29,673 nucleotides of DNA. It comes from Diphasiastrum complanatum (lineage: Eukaryota; Streptophyta; Lycopodiopsida; Lycopodiales; Lycopodiaceae). The position numbers were made by a program, and so were the translations under genes. The notes under the pieces were generated by a model that was given only the letters and a program-made list of their open reading frames with translations, did not search any database and was not told the DNA's origin. Shown piece after piece: positions 1-9,901 of the stretch (position 1 is the stretch's first letter; each line of letters begins with the position of its first letter). The stretch is taken from the NCBI GenBank assembly GCA_029204225.1, contig CM055107.1, positions 11,917,068 to 11,946,740 of the forward strand, in the 5' to 3' direction.

Positions 1-305
1 AGAGAAATAAGTAGCAAATAGTGGAGTATATGGCTGAAAAATGGATACCCACGTGAGGAAGGTGAGTGCCAAAAATGAGAGGGTTAGGCAGCCAGCAAGC
101 AAAGCTGAAAAATCAGTAGAAAGGTGGAGACAATGCAAGGAGGGGTGGGCTGAGAAAGAGTACAAATAGTTGAGTTGTGGATAGCAAGCGGCAACTAAAG
201 TAAGGTATTGGAAGTAGGTGATGGTGGGCTGGAAAATGGGCAGTAGGTGAGCAATACTAGGGTGCTAGTCCTCCTCCAAACGATATTGACAATCTGCAAA
301 ACAAG

Positions 306-307
<2 letters not shown>

Positions 308-386
<79 letters not shown>
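308..386 (+). repeat. (GA)n microsatellite, 79 bp
   Basis: Uninterrupted GA dinucleotide repeat of about 39 units inside the leader of the left retroelement. On the element's coding strand it is a (CT)n pyrimidine tract. Confidence 0.97.
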
Positions 387-388
<2 letters not shown>

Positions 389-402
389 AAAGATCCAAGC
401 TG

Positions 403-930
403 AAAATGGATGCTGGGCAGTAGCTAGTAAGATCCACAAATGTCCTGCAAAATGATGGAAAAACCACTGAAAATGGTGATAAAGTAGGGTGCAGGATAGC
501 CTCCAAACAATAAGCAAAATGGACAGTGACTTGGTGGAGAAATCTGTCGAAGATGGCAAGGTAGTAGAGTGTTGGGCAGCAGCTACCAAAATCCACACAT
601 AAACTGAAAAAAGATGAAGAAAACCGCTGAAAATGGTGATGAAGTAGGGCACTAGACAACTTCCAATTAATCCACGAAATGGGCAGCAAATCGGTGGAGA
701 AAATCGACGAAAGTGACAAGGTAGTAGGGCGTTGGCCAACCTCTACCAAATCTAGAAAAATGATGGAAATTTGATGAAAAAATCGACGAAAGTGATGGGT
801 TAGTAGCGCGCGGACAACCTCTAGTAAATATGAAAAAACGATGAAAATCTGATGAAAAAATCGACGAAACTGATGGGTTAGTAGGGCGCAAGACAGCCTC
901 TACTAAATCTGAAAAGAAGTGCACAGGAAA
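403..930 (-). repeat. 78-80 bp tandem repeats in the retroelement leader
   Basis: Degenerate tandem units are marked on the plus strand by AGTAGGG-like motifs at about 483, 563, 643, 723, 802 and 880, giving spacings of 80, 80, 80, 79 and 78 bp. A partial unit is seen near 403-430. The two units at 797-874 and 875-915 are most alike. Each carries a conserved block (minus strand GTTGTCCAACGCCCTACTA-like) and a TTTCGTCGATTTT-like block. Similar blocks recur in the right-hand element at 29144 and 29212. The function is unknown. The place, straight after the primer binding site, is where 5' leaders with packaging or translation signals lie in retroelements. Confidence 0.8.
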
Positions 931-931
931 G

Positions 932-943
932 TGCTCAGATACC
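932..943 (-). other. primer binding site (tRNA-Met type), left element
   Basis: The minus strand reads TGGTATCTGAGC, one base away from TGGTATCAGAGC, the usual plant LTR-retrotransposon site complementary to the 3' end of initiator tRNA-Met. It is followed by ACTTTCCTG, and the same nine bases follow the right-hand element's site at 28310-28321. The near-match, the position next to an LTR-like end and the shared downstream bases make this a confident call. Confidence 0.7.
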
Positions 944-945
944 AA

Positions 946-1353
946 GTTACGAATGAAGCCACAATTAATCTAGAGCTAAGCTATGACATAAGCAAGACTT
1001 AATCCTAGAAACAAGAAAGAGAGAGATTAAGGAGACTAAAGAAAGAGATCAATATCATCAGCTGAGTAACAAATGACACACATTTCCTATTTATAGCCTA
1101 TAAGAAGCTAGGGCCCAACTGGGAGGGATATTAGTGTGCGCTCCAAAAAGGCCCCCACTCTCCAATAATATGTCCAAATGTCCCAATAATGAATAATAAG
1201 GCCTAAGGCCAACCATATAGTCTAAGTGTCAATAATGGGTAAAAAAGGGCCCAAGGCTTGCTTATGCATTAAGTAAAGTAAATGTAAATGGACGTGGCGA
1301 ATGTAATGAGTGAGTCCATAACTCATATCCATATGGAAGCATTTCATATAACA
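946..1353 (-). mobile_element. candidate LTR of the left-hand retroelement
   Basis: On the minus strand the segment would begin TGTTATATG at 1353 and end about GTAAC just before the primer binding site, so the ends are near-complementary (TGTTA/TAAC), as LTR ends are. A TATA box lies about 260 bp from the start. The right-hand element has almost the same spacing (267 bp). The start is the weaker boundary, because the second LTR that would confirm it is not in the window. Confidence 0.4.
1086..1096 (-). promoter_or_regulatory. TATA box in the left LTR
   Basis: On the minus strand this reads CTATAAATAGG, a strong plant TATA box. The identical TATAAATAGG is found in the right-hand LTR at 28133-28142, and both are followed shortly by GTCATTTG. 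It probably drives transcription of the retroelement towards the primer binding site at 943-932. Confidence 0.55.
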
Positions 1354-1426
1354 ATGATTAGTCCTTCAAAACATACTTTTCCATTAGAAGGAGTTATATG
1401 AATCTTAAGCCAACTGTCCCATATTC

Positions 1427-1623
1427 AAGAAATTTCAAAAAAAAAGATGGGAGCTTTCAGATTCTGTAAATAATGAGATACTATTTGGGATCCGGATCTG
1501 TATCTCATAATTTTCCAAAATACCCTGAAACAATTAACTAATGGGAGGGGGACTCGCCCGTTAGTATTACCATGATCGTAATTACTAACCACTGGTCTAC
1601 AGATCACTCTCGCAAAAGAAATT
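1427..1623 (-). mobile_element. tRNA-derived SINE, 181 bp, with 8-bp target duplication
   Basis: The 8-bp direct repeat AAGAAATT at 1427-1434 and 1616-1623 flanks a 181-bp body (1435-1615). On the minus strand the body starts with a tRNA-like A box (TGTAGACCAGTGGTTAG, 1601-1585). A B-box-like CGGGCGAGTCCCCC (1560-1547) follows at tRNA-like spacing, and the body ends in a run of nine T. This is the layout of plant tRNA-derived SINEs, some of which end in short T-runs. An internal hairpin (arms 1473-1481 and 1500-1508, nine bp) lies in the body. I do not assign a named family. The flanking repeat is short and A-rich, so chance is possible, but box order, tail and length all agree. Confidence 0.6.
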
Positions 1624-3513
1624 CTCTGGAAGAAAATGATGGCTAGATAATTAAGCAAGATTTGGATCATTAATCTCACTGGTGAGACTTTAAAGCAAAA
1701 AAATATCCTTGGGGTTCCGAATTAACATGTTCAAAATTCAGTAGCTGGGTAAAGTGAAATTCAAACTTTTAGCTAAATCTACAAAATGTCATTATAAACC
1801 CCAAGTGATGCCAATGTCTTGGGCATAACACAACTTTTATGCTCAAAACCTAGACTACTTTTATGAGGCACTTTTAGCTATTTTTGAGCACTCAATAAGC
1901 ATTGTCACCTTTCTCCCCTCAAAATCTCATCGGCCTCACTCTTGAAGCAAGTTAGTCTGATTTCTTCTTGAAATATGAGAATAGGAATGTTGCCTATGAG
2001 TTTTCATAATTGTTCACTATTTATGATATGATTTTATTTAGTGTATCCAAGTACTCTTTCCATTTCAACCATCCCAATGAGAGCAAAACTATTACAATCA
2101 CTTTAAGAATCATGAGGAGGTAGTGTGACATAATATTAGAAGTAACAAAAAAAAAAAGGATTGTCAAATTGTGCTACTTTTCATTTAAAAGAAAGTCGTT
2201 GTGGGGCATCAAGGATAGAAATATTTGTAGCCTCTCTTGCATGCTAGTTTGAAGCCCATTGCCTATAAAAACATGCAGAAGACTATACATAGTATAAATT
2301 TTTTTGCATCATTCGGATAGGTTTTTTTTCATATTTAAATTATTTGTAATAGTCTTGTCTTCATAAGACTAAAAATACCACACATGAGCATGGCTTCTTT
2401 TTGCTGACTAAAGAAATCTCGACATATGCAGGTTTGTGGCAAAAAAAATGATATTTGAGATATGCATGATGTGTATATGCATTTCCCTTGGCATATTGAC
2501 TCATTCAGATATGGACAACTCATCTAATATACTCAATTGATTTAATATTCATTCTTTCCATGAAAAGTTTCATGCAACCAATGTAACTAAACCTTGTAAT
2601 GAAAGAACAAGAAGCGAAAATTGTGGGTTTTCAAAGTCATAATACTAAGAGAAATATGTCAATTCAAGAATTTATTTATTTTTTTAAACATTATCAAATT
2701 CCATTTACCAAATGGAGTAAGACATCATCAAATCAAATCACATGCTAGGGAAATTGCACTTAAGAGCTGATTTTAAACGAATCTTTATTTGATAAAGCTT
2801 ATTGTTGAAGGTGAAGAGCCATGTTCAACTATCAATAACTTATAATATGCATATTTGGATGACATTATTTAGCCATAAAAGAATGAAGATGCATTGGCTT
2901 ATATTTACTTAAATAGTTTATTATAATATGAACATGCAACCTTTGGTCTACTTGTTGTCATTGTAATTGCCCCCTGTCCCCTTTTGAACTACCCAAAATG
3001 GGCCTGAACCATATATCAAAGGCTGGTCTCATGGTTGAAATGTCACATACTTTGTCCCAAATAACTAAAAATCATGCTAAATTGTATGGATGACAATGTT
3101 TTATTATTTATTATCAATAAAAACAAATGGTAGTCCAATGAAGCCGTTGAGACACACTCTCTCTCTCTCTCTCTCTCTCTCTCATTGTCCAAAATACAAC
3201 TAGCAACAAAATCATCGGACCCCTTCTAGTTTGATGTGTATTGATCACCATATAAGGCACTCTTCTAAATTTTGAGAGGTTATGTGGCCAATTCGACATT
3301 AGTTATAGATCTAATTGATCCTCTAAAGTTCCTAGATACAATGGAAACTCAAAAAGAGAAGCCACTTTTTAATTAGATGGAACTTAAAATGTGTTTAGGG
3401 TTAGGGTGTCAATGTCTAACAGAATTTCATGACAATTGTTTATTTGAAAGGATATTGGCTCATCCCTTAAGATGGTGTTTAGCAAACTATTGGTAAGTTA
3501 TCATGACTTAAAA
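1624..3513. other. A+T-rich intergenic DNA, no gene seen
   Basis: No open frame with recognisable motifs, no RNA gene and no element ends were found. The only clear feature is the short (CT)n tract at 3157-3183. Confidence 0.6.
3157..3183 (+). repeat. (CT)n microsatellite, 27 bp
   Basis: Perfect CT dinucleotide run in A+T-rich intergenic DNA. Confidence 0.95.
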
Positions 3514-4069
3514 ACACTAAGACTTACACAAACTGCCAGCAGCATCAACAAGCAGAACTATATCTCTCTCTTTTTTGTTTCCTATTGCAACATATAATTC
3601 ATACCTCTTGTGCCTTCTTGTACCTCTTTTCTTTGTCTTCTGAGCAATAGCTAGTAGGTCCCTTGGACAGACCAGTTGCATTCTCTGTCCGTAACATAGA
3701 GTTCTAATTAAGCTGCATTGTTGGAGATAGCTATAGCTAGTTCTTTTGGAGAAACCTGCATTTTGTGTAGACGAAGATACTGTTTCTTGAGATAGTATTA
3801 TTGTGTGTCCGGACTCCAGACACACTAAGACTTAGACAAAATGCCAGCATCAACAAGCAGAACTATATCTCTCTCTTTTTTGTTTCCTATTGCAACAGAT
3901 CATTCATACCTCTTGTGCCTTCTTGTAGCTCTTTTCTTTGTCTTCTGAGCAATAGTTAGTAGCTCTCTTGGACAAACCAGTTGCATTTTCTGTCCGTAAG
4001 ATAGATAGAGTTCCAATTAAACTGCATTGTTGGAGATAGCCATAGCTAGTTCTTTTGGAGAAACCTGCC
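3514..4069 (+). repeat. direct duplication, about 247-bp unit
   Basis: The segment 3514-3760 is repeated at 3822-4068 in the same orientation, with about 61 bp of unshared sequence between (3761-3821). The copies share long runs such as CAGAACTATATCTCTCTC and the final block ending GAGAAACCTGC. They differ by scattered substitutions and small indels (for example a GATA duplication in copy 2). The minus strand of copy 1 is open for about 100 codons, but the peptide is not recognisable and copy 2 does not keep the frame, so I do not call a gene. Confidence 0.85.
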
Positions 4070-4360
4070 ACGGTTCCCAGAACCCACGGTTCGGGGAACC
4101 CACGGATGAAAAGTATAAAACATTATTTAATTGATATATATACAACTACCGATTGTATCTCTATTATACAACTAATTTTTACATTCATTCATTTACAGGA
4201 TCTGATCAAAAGTGAATAATACTAAAGACAGACACAGAGACAGACATGCTAAAGTGATCGCCTTATACTTTAAAAACTCGCTAGCAAGACAGAAAATCGG
4301 TCCTTTCCTCTTCGTTTCCTTTCCATTTATAATGTATACCACTAATTTATCACACATGCA

Positions 4361-4675
4361 ATGTGTACACTAGTAATTGAAATAAGAATAAACTTTAAAA
4401 AAAAACAGAAACAGAAGAAAGAAAGAAAGGAACATGAGCAGACCGAAAAAAAACAAACACGTGAAGCCTCTACGAGATGAACAGCCTCTGTTTATCTCCG
4501 TTTTACCTTGTTCGACCTCTAGCACAGAAGCCTGCAAGAGATCTCTACGCGATGTGTACACTATTAATTGAAATAAGAATGAACTTACAAAAAGAACACG
4601 AACAGAAGAAAGAAAGAAAGGAACATGAGCATAAGAAAAAAAACAAATATCTCTCTATGAGATGAACAGCCTCTG
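4361..4675 (+). repeat. direct duplication, about 125-130 bp unit, 191-bp offset
   Basis: Copy 1 (about 4361-4490) and copy 2 (about 4552-4675) share ATGTGTACACTA, a GAAAGAAAGAAAGGAACATGAGC block and the end GAGATGAACAGCCTCTG. Copy 2 has lost some bases before that end. The 4491-4551 spacer is single copy. No coding role is seen. Confidence 0.8.
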
Positions 4676-4750
4676 ATTGTCTTTCAAAACCTCTTTCTCC
4701 GTAGCTAGACCTGCTACCAAGGCTCGTACCTGGACACGTTCCTAAATATA

Positions 4751-5240
4751 AGAAGGACCTCTGGCCCAGCAGAGAAACAGAACAAGCAGATTGCACACGA
4801 CCCACACACACACACACACACACACAGCGATGCTTGCACAATCCAGAGGCAGAGCTAAAACATGACCCGCACACACATTACAGTTCGCAAGAGAGTCAGA
4901 AACACTAAAAATCCTAACCTTTTTTGCAGATGCATGTCTTACTTATGCGGTGACAGCACAATCGAAATACTCATCAGAAGGACCTCTGGCCCAGCAGAGA
5001 AACAGAACAGGCAGATTGCACAAGACCCACACACACACACACTGCGATGATTGCACAATCCAGAGGCAGAGCTAAAACATGACCCGCACACACATTACAG
5101 TTCGCAAGAGAGTCAGAAACACTAAAAATTCTAACCTTTTTTGCAGATGCATGTCTTACTTATGCGGTGACAGCACAATCAAAATACTCATGCGATGCTG
5201 GAGCCTGGCATCATCCAGAGGCCGCGGCTGAAACATGGCC
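4751..5240 (+). repeat. abutting tandem duplication, about 220 bp, plus a partial third copy
   Basis: Copy 1 (4751-4975) and copy 2 (4976-5191) abut and are nearly identical over their length. The main difference is the (CA)n tract inside (4803-4826 in copy 1, 5028-5042 in copy 2). A third, shorter and more diverged stretch (5192-5240) follows the GCGATGC...CCAGAGGC...AAACATG path of the unit. The close identity suggests a recent duplication. The unit is not obviously coding. Confidence 0.9.
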
Positions 5241-5403
5241 TTTCTCCTCTATTATTAGGAATTCGCAAAAAACGAAAAGACAGCCGCTGCAGAAACAACG
5301 ACCTCTAGCACAGACTGCTTGAGGTCAGCTAATAATAATTTAACAAGTGGTTCCTTCTGCTCTCAGAAAGAGCTGAATACGACCCTAGGCTAAAATTGTA
5401 AAT

Positions 5404-5440
5404 CCCAAGTTCTAGCCTCCCCTTGGGAAACCAAGAAGAA
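5404..5440 (+). mobile_element. 3' fragment of the same SINE family as 15613-15700
   Basis: This piece matches the 3' part of the minus-strand SINE at 15613-15700: CCCA-GTTC-AGCCTCCCCTTGG, then AAACCAAGAAG. One base (G) and one extra AAG triplet are inserted here. The tRNA-like 5' half is missing, so it is a 5'-truncated or eroded copy. The shared block is short, but too long and ordered to be chance. Confidence 0.6.
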
Positions 5441-5461
5441 GCATTATAAAAGAAGGATTAT

Positions 5462-5690
5462 GAGGTAGGTGCGCTTCTCGTTAGTCAGTATCGGCTCACA
5501 TGCGATTGATGTTTCTCTGCCCTTCTCATTCTTCAGTATCGGCAGACTCTGGTTGTGAAGCAGGTGCAATTGATAATTTCTGCCCCCTTCTCGTTACTCA
5601 ATATCAACAAACTACGGACGTTGTACCGCAAGGAATCAGGTGTGATTTATCGTTTCTTTGTCCTTCTCATTACTGATTGCTATTTGGTCT
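5462..5690 (+). repeat. degenerate CTTCTC-TTA-TCAGTATC repeats
   Basis: A motif like CTTCTCGTTAGTCAGTATCGG recurs at 5474, 5522, 5587 and 5663, each preceded by sequence like GGTGCAATTGAT-TTTCT. Spacing is uneven (48, 65 and 76 bp). It could be an old tandem array or a 5' untranslated leader upstream of the possible exon at 5990. Its role is unknown. Confidence 0.45.
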
Positions 5691-5989
5691 CAATCGATTC
5701 ATGCATGCAAACACGATGCATCGAAGTGGGGATTTTGCTGGAAGAAATCCTGTATGGCAAGCTGCTATTGATAGATTAGTTATTTTTTCGTGTGTCTTGT
5801 CAACTTAATACGGAGCGGTAGCTGCTCATGAAATGCTGCTATAGCAGGGCCATTGTAGCGTTGATCGTTTCTTTGAGGAATTGTGTGGGCCGCAACTGAT
5901 CGATTTCGTGGAAAGCCCTCTGGATCTACATGTGAGTGTGAATGTGCAGCGGTAGCTGATTACGACAGTGCTAATTTGCTCTGTTTTAG

Positions 5990-6431
5990 CTTTGGTGTGT
6001 GTTGCTGCTGCTCTTATACATGAATGGATTGCAAGCACAAGATGCTCGCTCTTCTCTTTATGTAGTGGGACAACCCGCAACTCAGATTTCCATGGAGCCT
6101 GCAACTTCTTTGAACTCCCAATCAGCACCTCAGATGTCCATGCAACCTGGATTTCCTGTTTCAGCTCCTTCAGGCTCTGCTCCTTCTCCATCTACAAAGG
6201 AGCATCACAAAAAACATGTCCATACACATTCTTCAGCCACGGCTCCTTGTCCTTCTACCAAAAAGCATTTTCATCACACAAAAGATGACGCACATTCTTT
6301 ACCCTCAGCTCCTTCTACAAACAAGCTTTCTCATCACAGAAAACATGGCAAACATTCCTCCGTTAACTCCCTCAGATTTTGCTTTGTCACCAGCTTCTCC
6401 CTCAGCCAAAGCTTTAGCATTAAATTACCAG
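5990..6431 (+). pseudogene. possible first coding exon of a secreted or receptor-like Ser/Pro/His-rich protein, frameshifted
   Basis: Seen: a pyrimidine-rich tract ending TTTTAG (5984-5989), then an open frame whose first residues are strongly hydrophobic (LWCVLLLLLYMNGLQAQ). That looks like a signal peptide with an AQA-type cleavage site. It is followed by a low-complexity region rich in Ser, Pro, Thr, His and Lys (APSGSAPSPSTKEHHKKH). After about 6345 the original frame turns unlike its start, while the next frame gives NIPPLTPSDFALSPASPSAK up to CAG|GTAAAG at 6429-6437, a good splice donor. This suggests one exon with a single frameshift. Known: secreted Pro/Ser/His-rich ectodomains occur in some plant receptor-like kinases (ALE2-like) and cell-wall proteins. 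Inference: a dead or badly read first exon of such a gene. No kinase or other downstream exon is found here. Low complexity could also mislead. Confidence 0.35.
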
Positions 6432-6479
6432 GTAAAGGATGGTGGTGCCATTTCACTTCATATGTTTGAAATGCATTAA

Positions 6480-7074
6480 ATTATGCAAAGACCTTCATTC
6501 CTCTAAAATTATGGCTTTACCTTTGTGGACAAGTTATTTTTTGAAAAAAGATCTTAAAACAAAATGTAAATTAGCTCATCATCTGCGAAAGCCACATGCT
6601 ATAGGCCATAAAAAAACTTTAGTCTTATAAAAAAAATTTCGTCTTTATGTAATATGTGAAGATACTCCTTTACACTTTGGAAAAAGTCTTTTTCATTACC
6701 TTTACACCCAATTCAATGGCCTTTCAATAATGGATCAGCCTAACAAAACTTATAATAAATTGACTTTTAAAATATATAACAAATATTATACATCTCATCT
6801 AACATTCAAATGTCTATTGAAAACTTACAACAAACTCAAATCCAAATTTAGAAACTACAAAATAATAAATCACAACAATATAAAAAACACTTTAAACAAA
6901 TCCTATAATCTTAAGATTCATGCTATCATGACATGGCAAGGCCTTTGTGGTACAATACCACATCGTTCTTGTTAGAATCCTTGTCACGAAATTTAATTTG
7001 CCTCTTGATTAGTGGGTCACGAGTAAACTTTTTTGTTAGGATGACAAGGTCTACGACAAAGGAAGAACCCAACA
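6480..7074. other. A+T-rich stretch, no supported gene
   Basis: Very A+T-rich. The 81-codon open frame at 6730-6975 is Lys/Asn/Tyr-rich, as expected from base composition, and has no motif. It may be intron or intergenic sequence between the exon-like 5990-6431 and the ankyrin relic. Confidence 0.5.
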
Positions 7075-8121
7075 TAAGTCTCCACAATCAGATGACTATG
7101 ATAGAATTTCAGCTTTGCATGTTGCCTCTTGCTGCAGATATCTTGAGATTGTAACAATGATTTTAGACAACAATAACTTTGATCCCATGGTCATAGATGA
7201 TTACAATAATAGTGCATTACATTATGCAACGAATGCATTTATGATTGATTGAGCTAAGTTTCATTCCATTCAAAATTATGTAGATTTAAAGAGTTATCTT
7301 ATTCTACTATCCCAACATTGTCGCCAGTTTCTAAGGGATATAGTGGAAAAAGAAGGTGTATAAACTTGCTACTACAAGCTGGGCTCAACATATGGAGTAA
7401 AGGCGTGGTAGAAAATAATCCTACCCCTGGATTATTGGTGACAAAGGAAGATCGTGCCTGGTGGCATGAAAAACTAGATAGTGTGACTATGGAAATGAAG
7501 AAAAACCTCACGGATGCAGCAAATGTCATTTCAATCACAGCTACACTAGTTGCAACTGCCTCTTTTGTGGGGCCATTGCAGCCTCCCACTAGCTATCATT
7601 ATGATGGCCTATACATATACTATGAGCTTCCTTCCATTAACACTTTTATAGTTTGTGATAGTTTATCGTTCTATTTTGCAGTGGCAGCTATTATGTTGTC
7701 TGTCATTCCATCACTTCCTTTGCTACAAGCATCATTGTGACGAGAATTGGACTGGACATGTAAAAATGTAATTATGGGAGTGTGCTTACTTCTCATATCG
7801 ATAATATTTGTTCTACTTACTTTTGCTACGGCCATCATTGCAATGGTGCCTAAAAACTGGAAATAAAGAATGTCAACATTTAGCACTGCCATGCTGGGTG
7901 GGGCCATATGTCTTATGGTTTTATACTCCTTCACCCTAAGATTAGTAGGGCTTGTCTTCTATAAAAATCTAGACATAATACATTCATATGATGGATTAGC
8001 CAAATTTGATTGGCATTTGCTACGAAATGAAGTCTTGAAAGGCTTCAAAATGTTAGTTTCTATTGGTCCATATGGCAACACAAATGAGAAAAAGAATAAA
8101 AATGTACCTTTTTTGGGCTAA
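7075..8121 (+). pseudogene. ankyrin-repeat / PGG-domain membrane protein relic (ACD6-like family)
   Basis: Part one (7091-7252) encodes ankyrin-repeat sequence: ISALHVASCCRYLEIV, then a second repeat start with SALHYAT. Part two (7318-8121) encodes the PGG domain, with VISITATLVATASFVGPLQPP and then three further hydrophobic segments. That matches the four membrane passes typical of the C-terminus of plant ACD6-like ankyrin proteins, which act in membranes in defence and salt responses. The PGG motif itself is replaced by QPPTSY. Lesions: TGA at 7250-7252, a frameshift near 7355, TGA at 7738-7740 and TAA at 7864-7866, with protein similarity resuming after each. No start or N-terminal part is found. 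The PGG tail is duplicated at 9412-9896, where the same two stop codons are absent, so those stops arose after the duplication or were never shared. Confidence 0.8.
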
Positions 8122-8345
8122 AACTTCCTCTTTAAATGTCCCTTAATCCTCCAAAGGCACTCTAGTAGCACTTAGAAAATCCATTTGGTCCTCGTTAAAC
8201 AAATAGTATCCAAATGAGTTCATGTTAATGCATGTTGATCCCCTTTGGTTGATGTCTTGCCTTCTCCAAGAGATGCATGAGAATGTGCACATCTAATTCT
8301 AATGCATAAATTTTTATTCACAACCTTCGAAGCTTGAGCATTGTG

Positions 8346-9075
8346 AGGATAGTCTTGGAAATGATGCCTAAATTATCTAATTTCATGGTTACATTGCATT
8401 TGGATATAAGCATTGAACATTTTTTATTTAGTTCTAATAAAATTTAATAGACTTGCTTTAGTGCTTATGAACTCTATGGTTTTGGTTCCAATGCTCCTTA
8501 TTCTTCTGCTAGAAGAGCTCTAAATAGAAATGCAAGGACATAAAAAGAAAATATTGTTATTTTTCTCCTAATAAAAATCCTAAAATTATGTTCTCGTAGG
8601 GAACTGCTCTCTTTCATTCTAAATATTCTCAACATTTGAAGTAAATTTCATATTAGTCGTGAAATGTAGTGAACAAAACATAATCACATGTTTTTTTTAG
8701 TGGGTATCCTTTTGCAATATCAAACAATACTTAAAAATATCTTTCTTTTAATGTGTTTGTTGGTATGCCAAAAATTACTATCATTCATGTGTGAAACACA
8801 TCAATATTATCTACTTATAGATTGATGAAGGAGAGTCCATACTAAATGCAATATCCATTGGTACATCCATTTCATTTTCACTTGATCAATTAAGTGCAAT
8901 TAAAGTCAAGCAAATGTTCACATAAATTTATCACAATTCAATTTCCATGTAATACAAGTGCTACTAAAGAAAAATAGAATAAGGAAAAAACCATTCAACA
9001 TACTACTCGTCCCATGATAATTTCACCATATGTAAACTCTAGGAAACATCACCTTGTATGATATTGTGACCACAT
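8346..9075 (+). repeat. left arm of a giant inverted repeat
   Basis: This 730-bp segment is repeated in inverse orientation at 9902-10666. By eye the arms are nearly collinear and mostly matching throughout; for example CTCTAGGAAACATCACCTTG here is complementary to the block at about 9921-9940. Outer ends are AGGATAGTCTTG here and CAAGACTATCCT at the far arm. No coding signal is seen in it. Confidence 0.93.
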
Positions 9076-9411
9076 ATGCTAAGCACTAGTGCCCGTGTGC
9101 ACACATCATTCTAACTTTTTGCTCATATTATGTAAATTCGTTATATATACATGTGGCACCATTTTCACATGTTAGTAGGCACCACAGACTACAAAGAATG
9201 TTGCATGAATATATTTATTAATTTGTAGAGTTGTGAGCATAATTATCATGCTTGGAATTTTACCTCCATACTCGAGCTTTCACACTGAAATGCATTTTTA
9301 ATTTTAGCTGTCATGTATGCTCTAAGGCTACCTTTTAATATGGAATTGTAAGAAGATTTGGGTCTTTGTAATCATAAGAATTTGTTATATTCTATGATAT
9401 TTTTTTTATAG
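9076..9411. other. single-copy part of the inverted-repeat loop
   Basis: 336 bp of A+T-rich DNA between the left arm and the PGG fragment. There is no coding or repeat match in the window. It ends with a polypyrimidine tract and AG that would look like an intron 3' end in front of the PGG fragment. Confidence 0.5.
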
Positions 9412-9896
9412 TTTGCATTGCAACCTCCCACTGGCTATCATTATGATGGCATGTACATATACTATGAGGTTCCTTCCATTAACACTTTTATAGTTTGCGA
9501 TAGTTTATCATTCTATTTTGCAGTGGCACCTATTATGTTGTTTGTCATTCCATCACTTCCTTTGCTACAAGCACCACTGCGACATGAATTGGACCGGACA
9601 CAGAAAACTATAATTATGGGAGTGTGATTACTTCTCAAATTGATAATATTTGTTCTACTTTCTTTCGTTGTGGCCACCATTGTAGTGCTGCCTAAAAACT
9701 GGAGGCAAAGAATGTCAACATTTAGCATTGCCATGTTGGGTGGAGCCATATGTCTTATGGTTTTACACTCGTTCACCTTAAGATTAGGCTTGTCTTTTAT
9801 AAAAATCTAAACATAAGACATTCATATGATGTATTAGCCTAATTTGATTGGCATTTGCTACGAAATGAAGTCTTGAAAGGCTTCAAAATGTTAGTC
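9412..9896 (+). pseudogene. second copy of the PGG-domain tail, inside the inverted repeat loop
   Basis: Direct copy of 7576-8056 with scattered substitutions. It encodes MQPPTGYHYDGMYIYYEVPS and the same hydrophobic segments that follow. It has CGA where copy 1 has a TGA stop, and a sense codon (CAA) where copy 1 has TAA, but carries its own TGA at 9625-9627 and a 4-bp deletion near 9786 that shifts the frame. The ankyrin part is absent: similarity starts right after a splice-acceptor-like TTTTTTTTATAG at 9400-9411 and stops at 9896, five bases before the right arm of the inverted repeat. It is a fragment, not a gene in its own right. Confidence 0.8.
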
Positions 9897-9901
9897 AAGC
9901 A

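Larger units (their letters stand above)
1..1353 (-). mobile_element. 5' end of an LTR retroelement (LTR, PBS, leader), minus strand
   Basis: Read on the minus strand from 1353 downwards, this stretch has the order of a plant LTR retrotransposon start: a candidate LTR with a TATA box, a primer binding site close to the complement of the 3' end of initiator tRNA-Met, then a long pyrimidine-rich leader. The leader is made of 78-80 bp tandem repeats and a (CT)n tract. No gag is reached before the window edge. Long open stretches in the leader give only Ser/Leu-rich peptides with no known domain, so I do not call them genes. The element at the right end of the window (27865 onward) has the same order and shared short motifs, which supports this reading. 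Which superfamily it belongs to is inferred only from that relative, whose gag is gypsy-like. Confidence 0.6.

Noticed and set aside
257-945. Three long minus-strand open frames (Ser/Leu/Phe-rich peptides)
   Set aside because: They run through the leader tandem repeats and the (CT)n tract; there is no domain, and overlapping frames are equally open because stop codons are rare in pyrimidine-rich repeats.
3517-3825. 102-codon minus-strand frame
   Set aside because: It lies in one copy of a direct duplication, the other copy does not keep the frame, and no family motif is visible.
4545-4874. 109-codon minus-strand frame with a CVCVCV stretch
   Set aside because: The Cys-Val run is the translated (CA)n microsatellite; the rest is Ser/Phe-rich noise over repeats.
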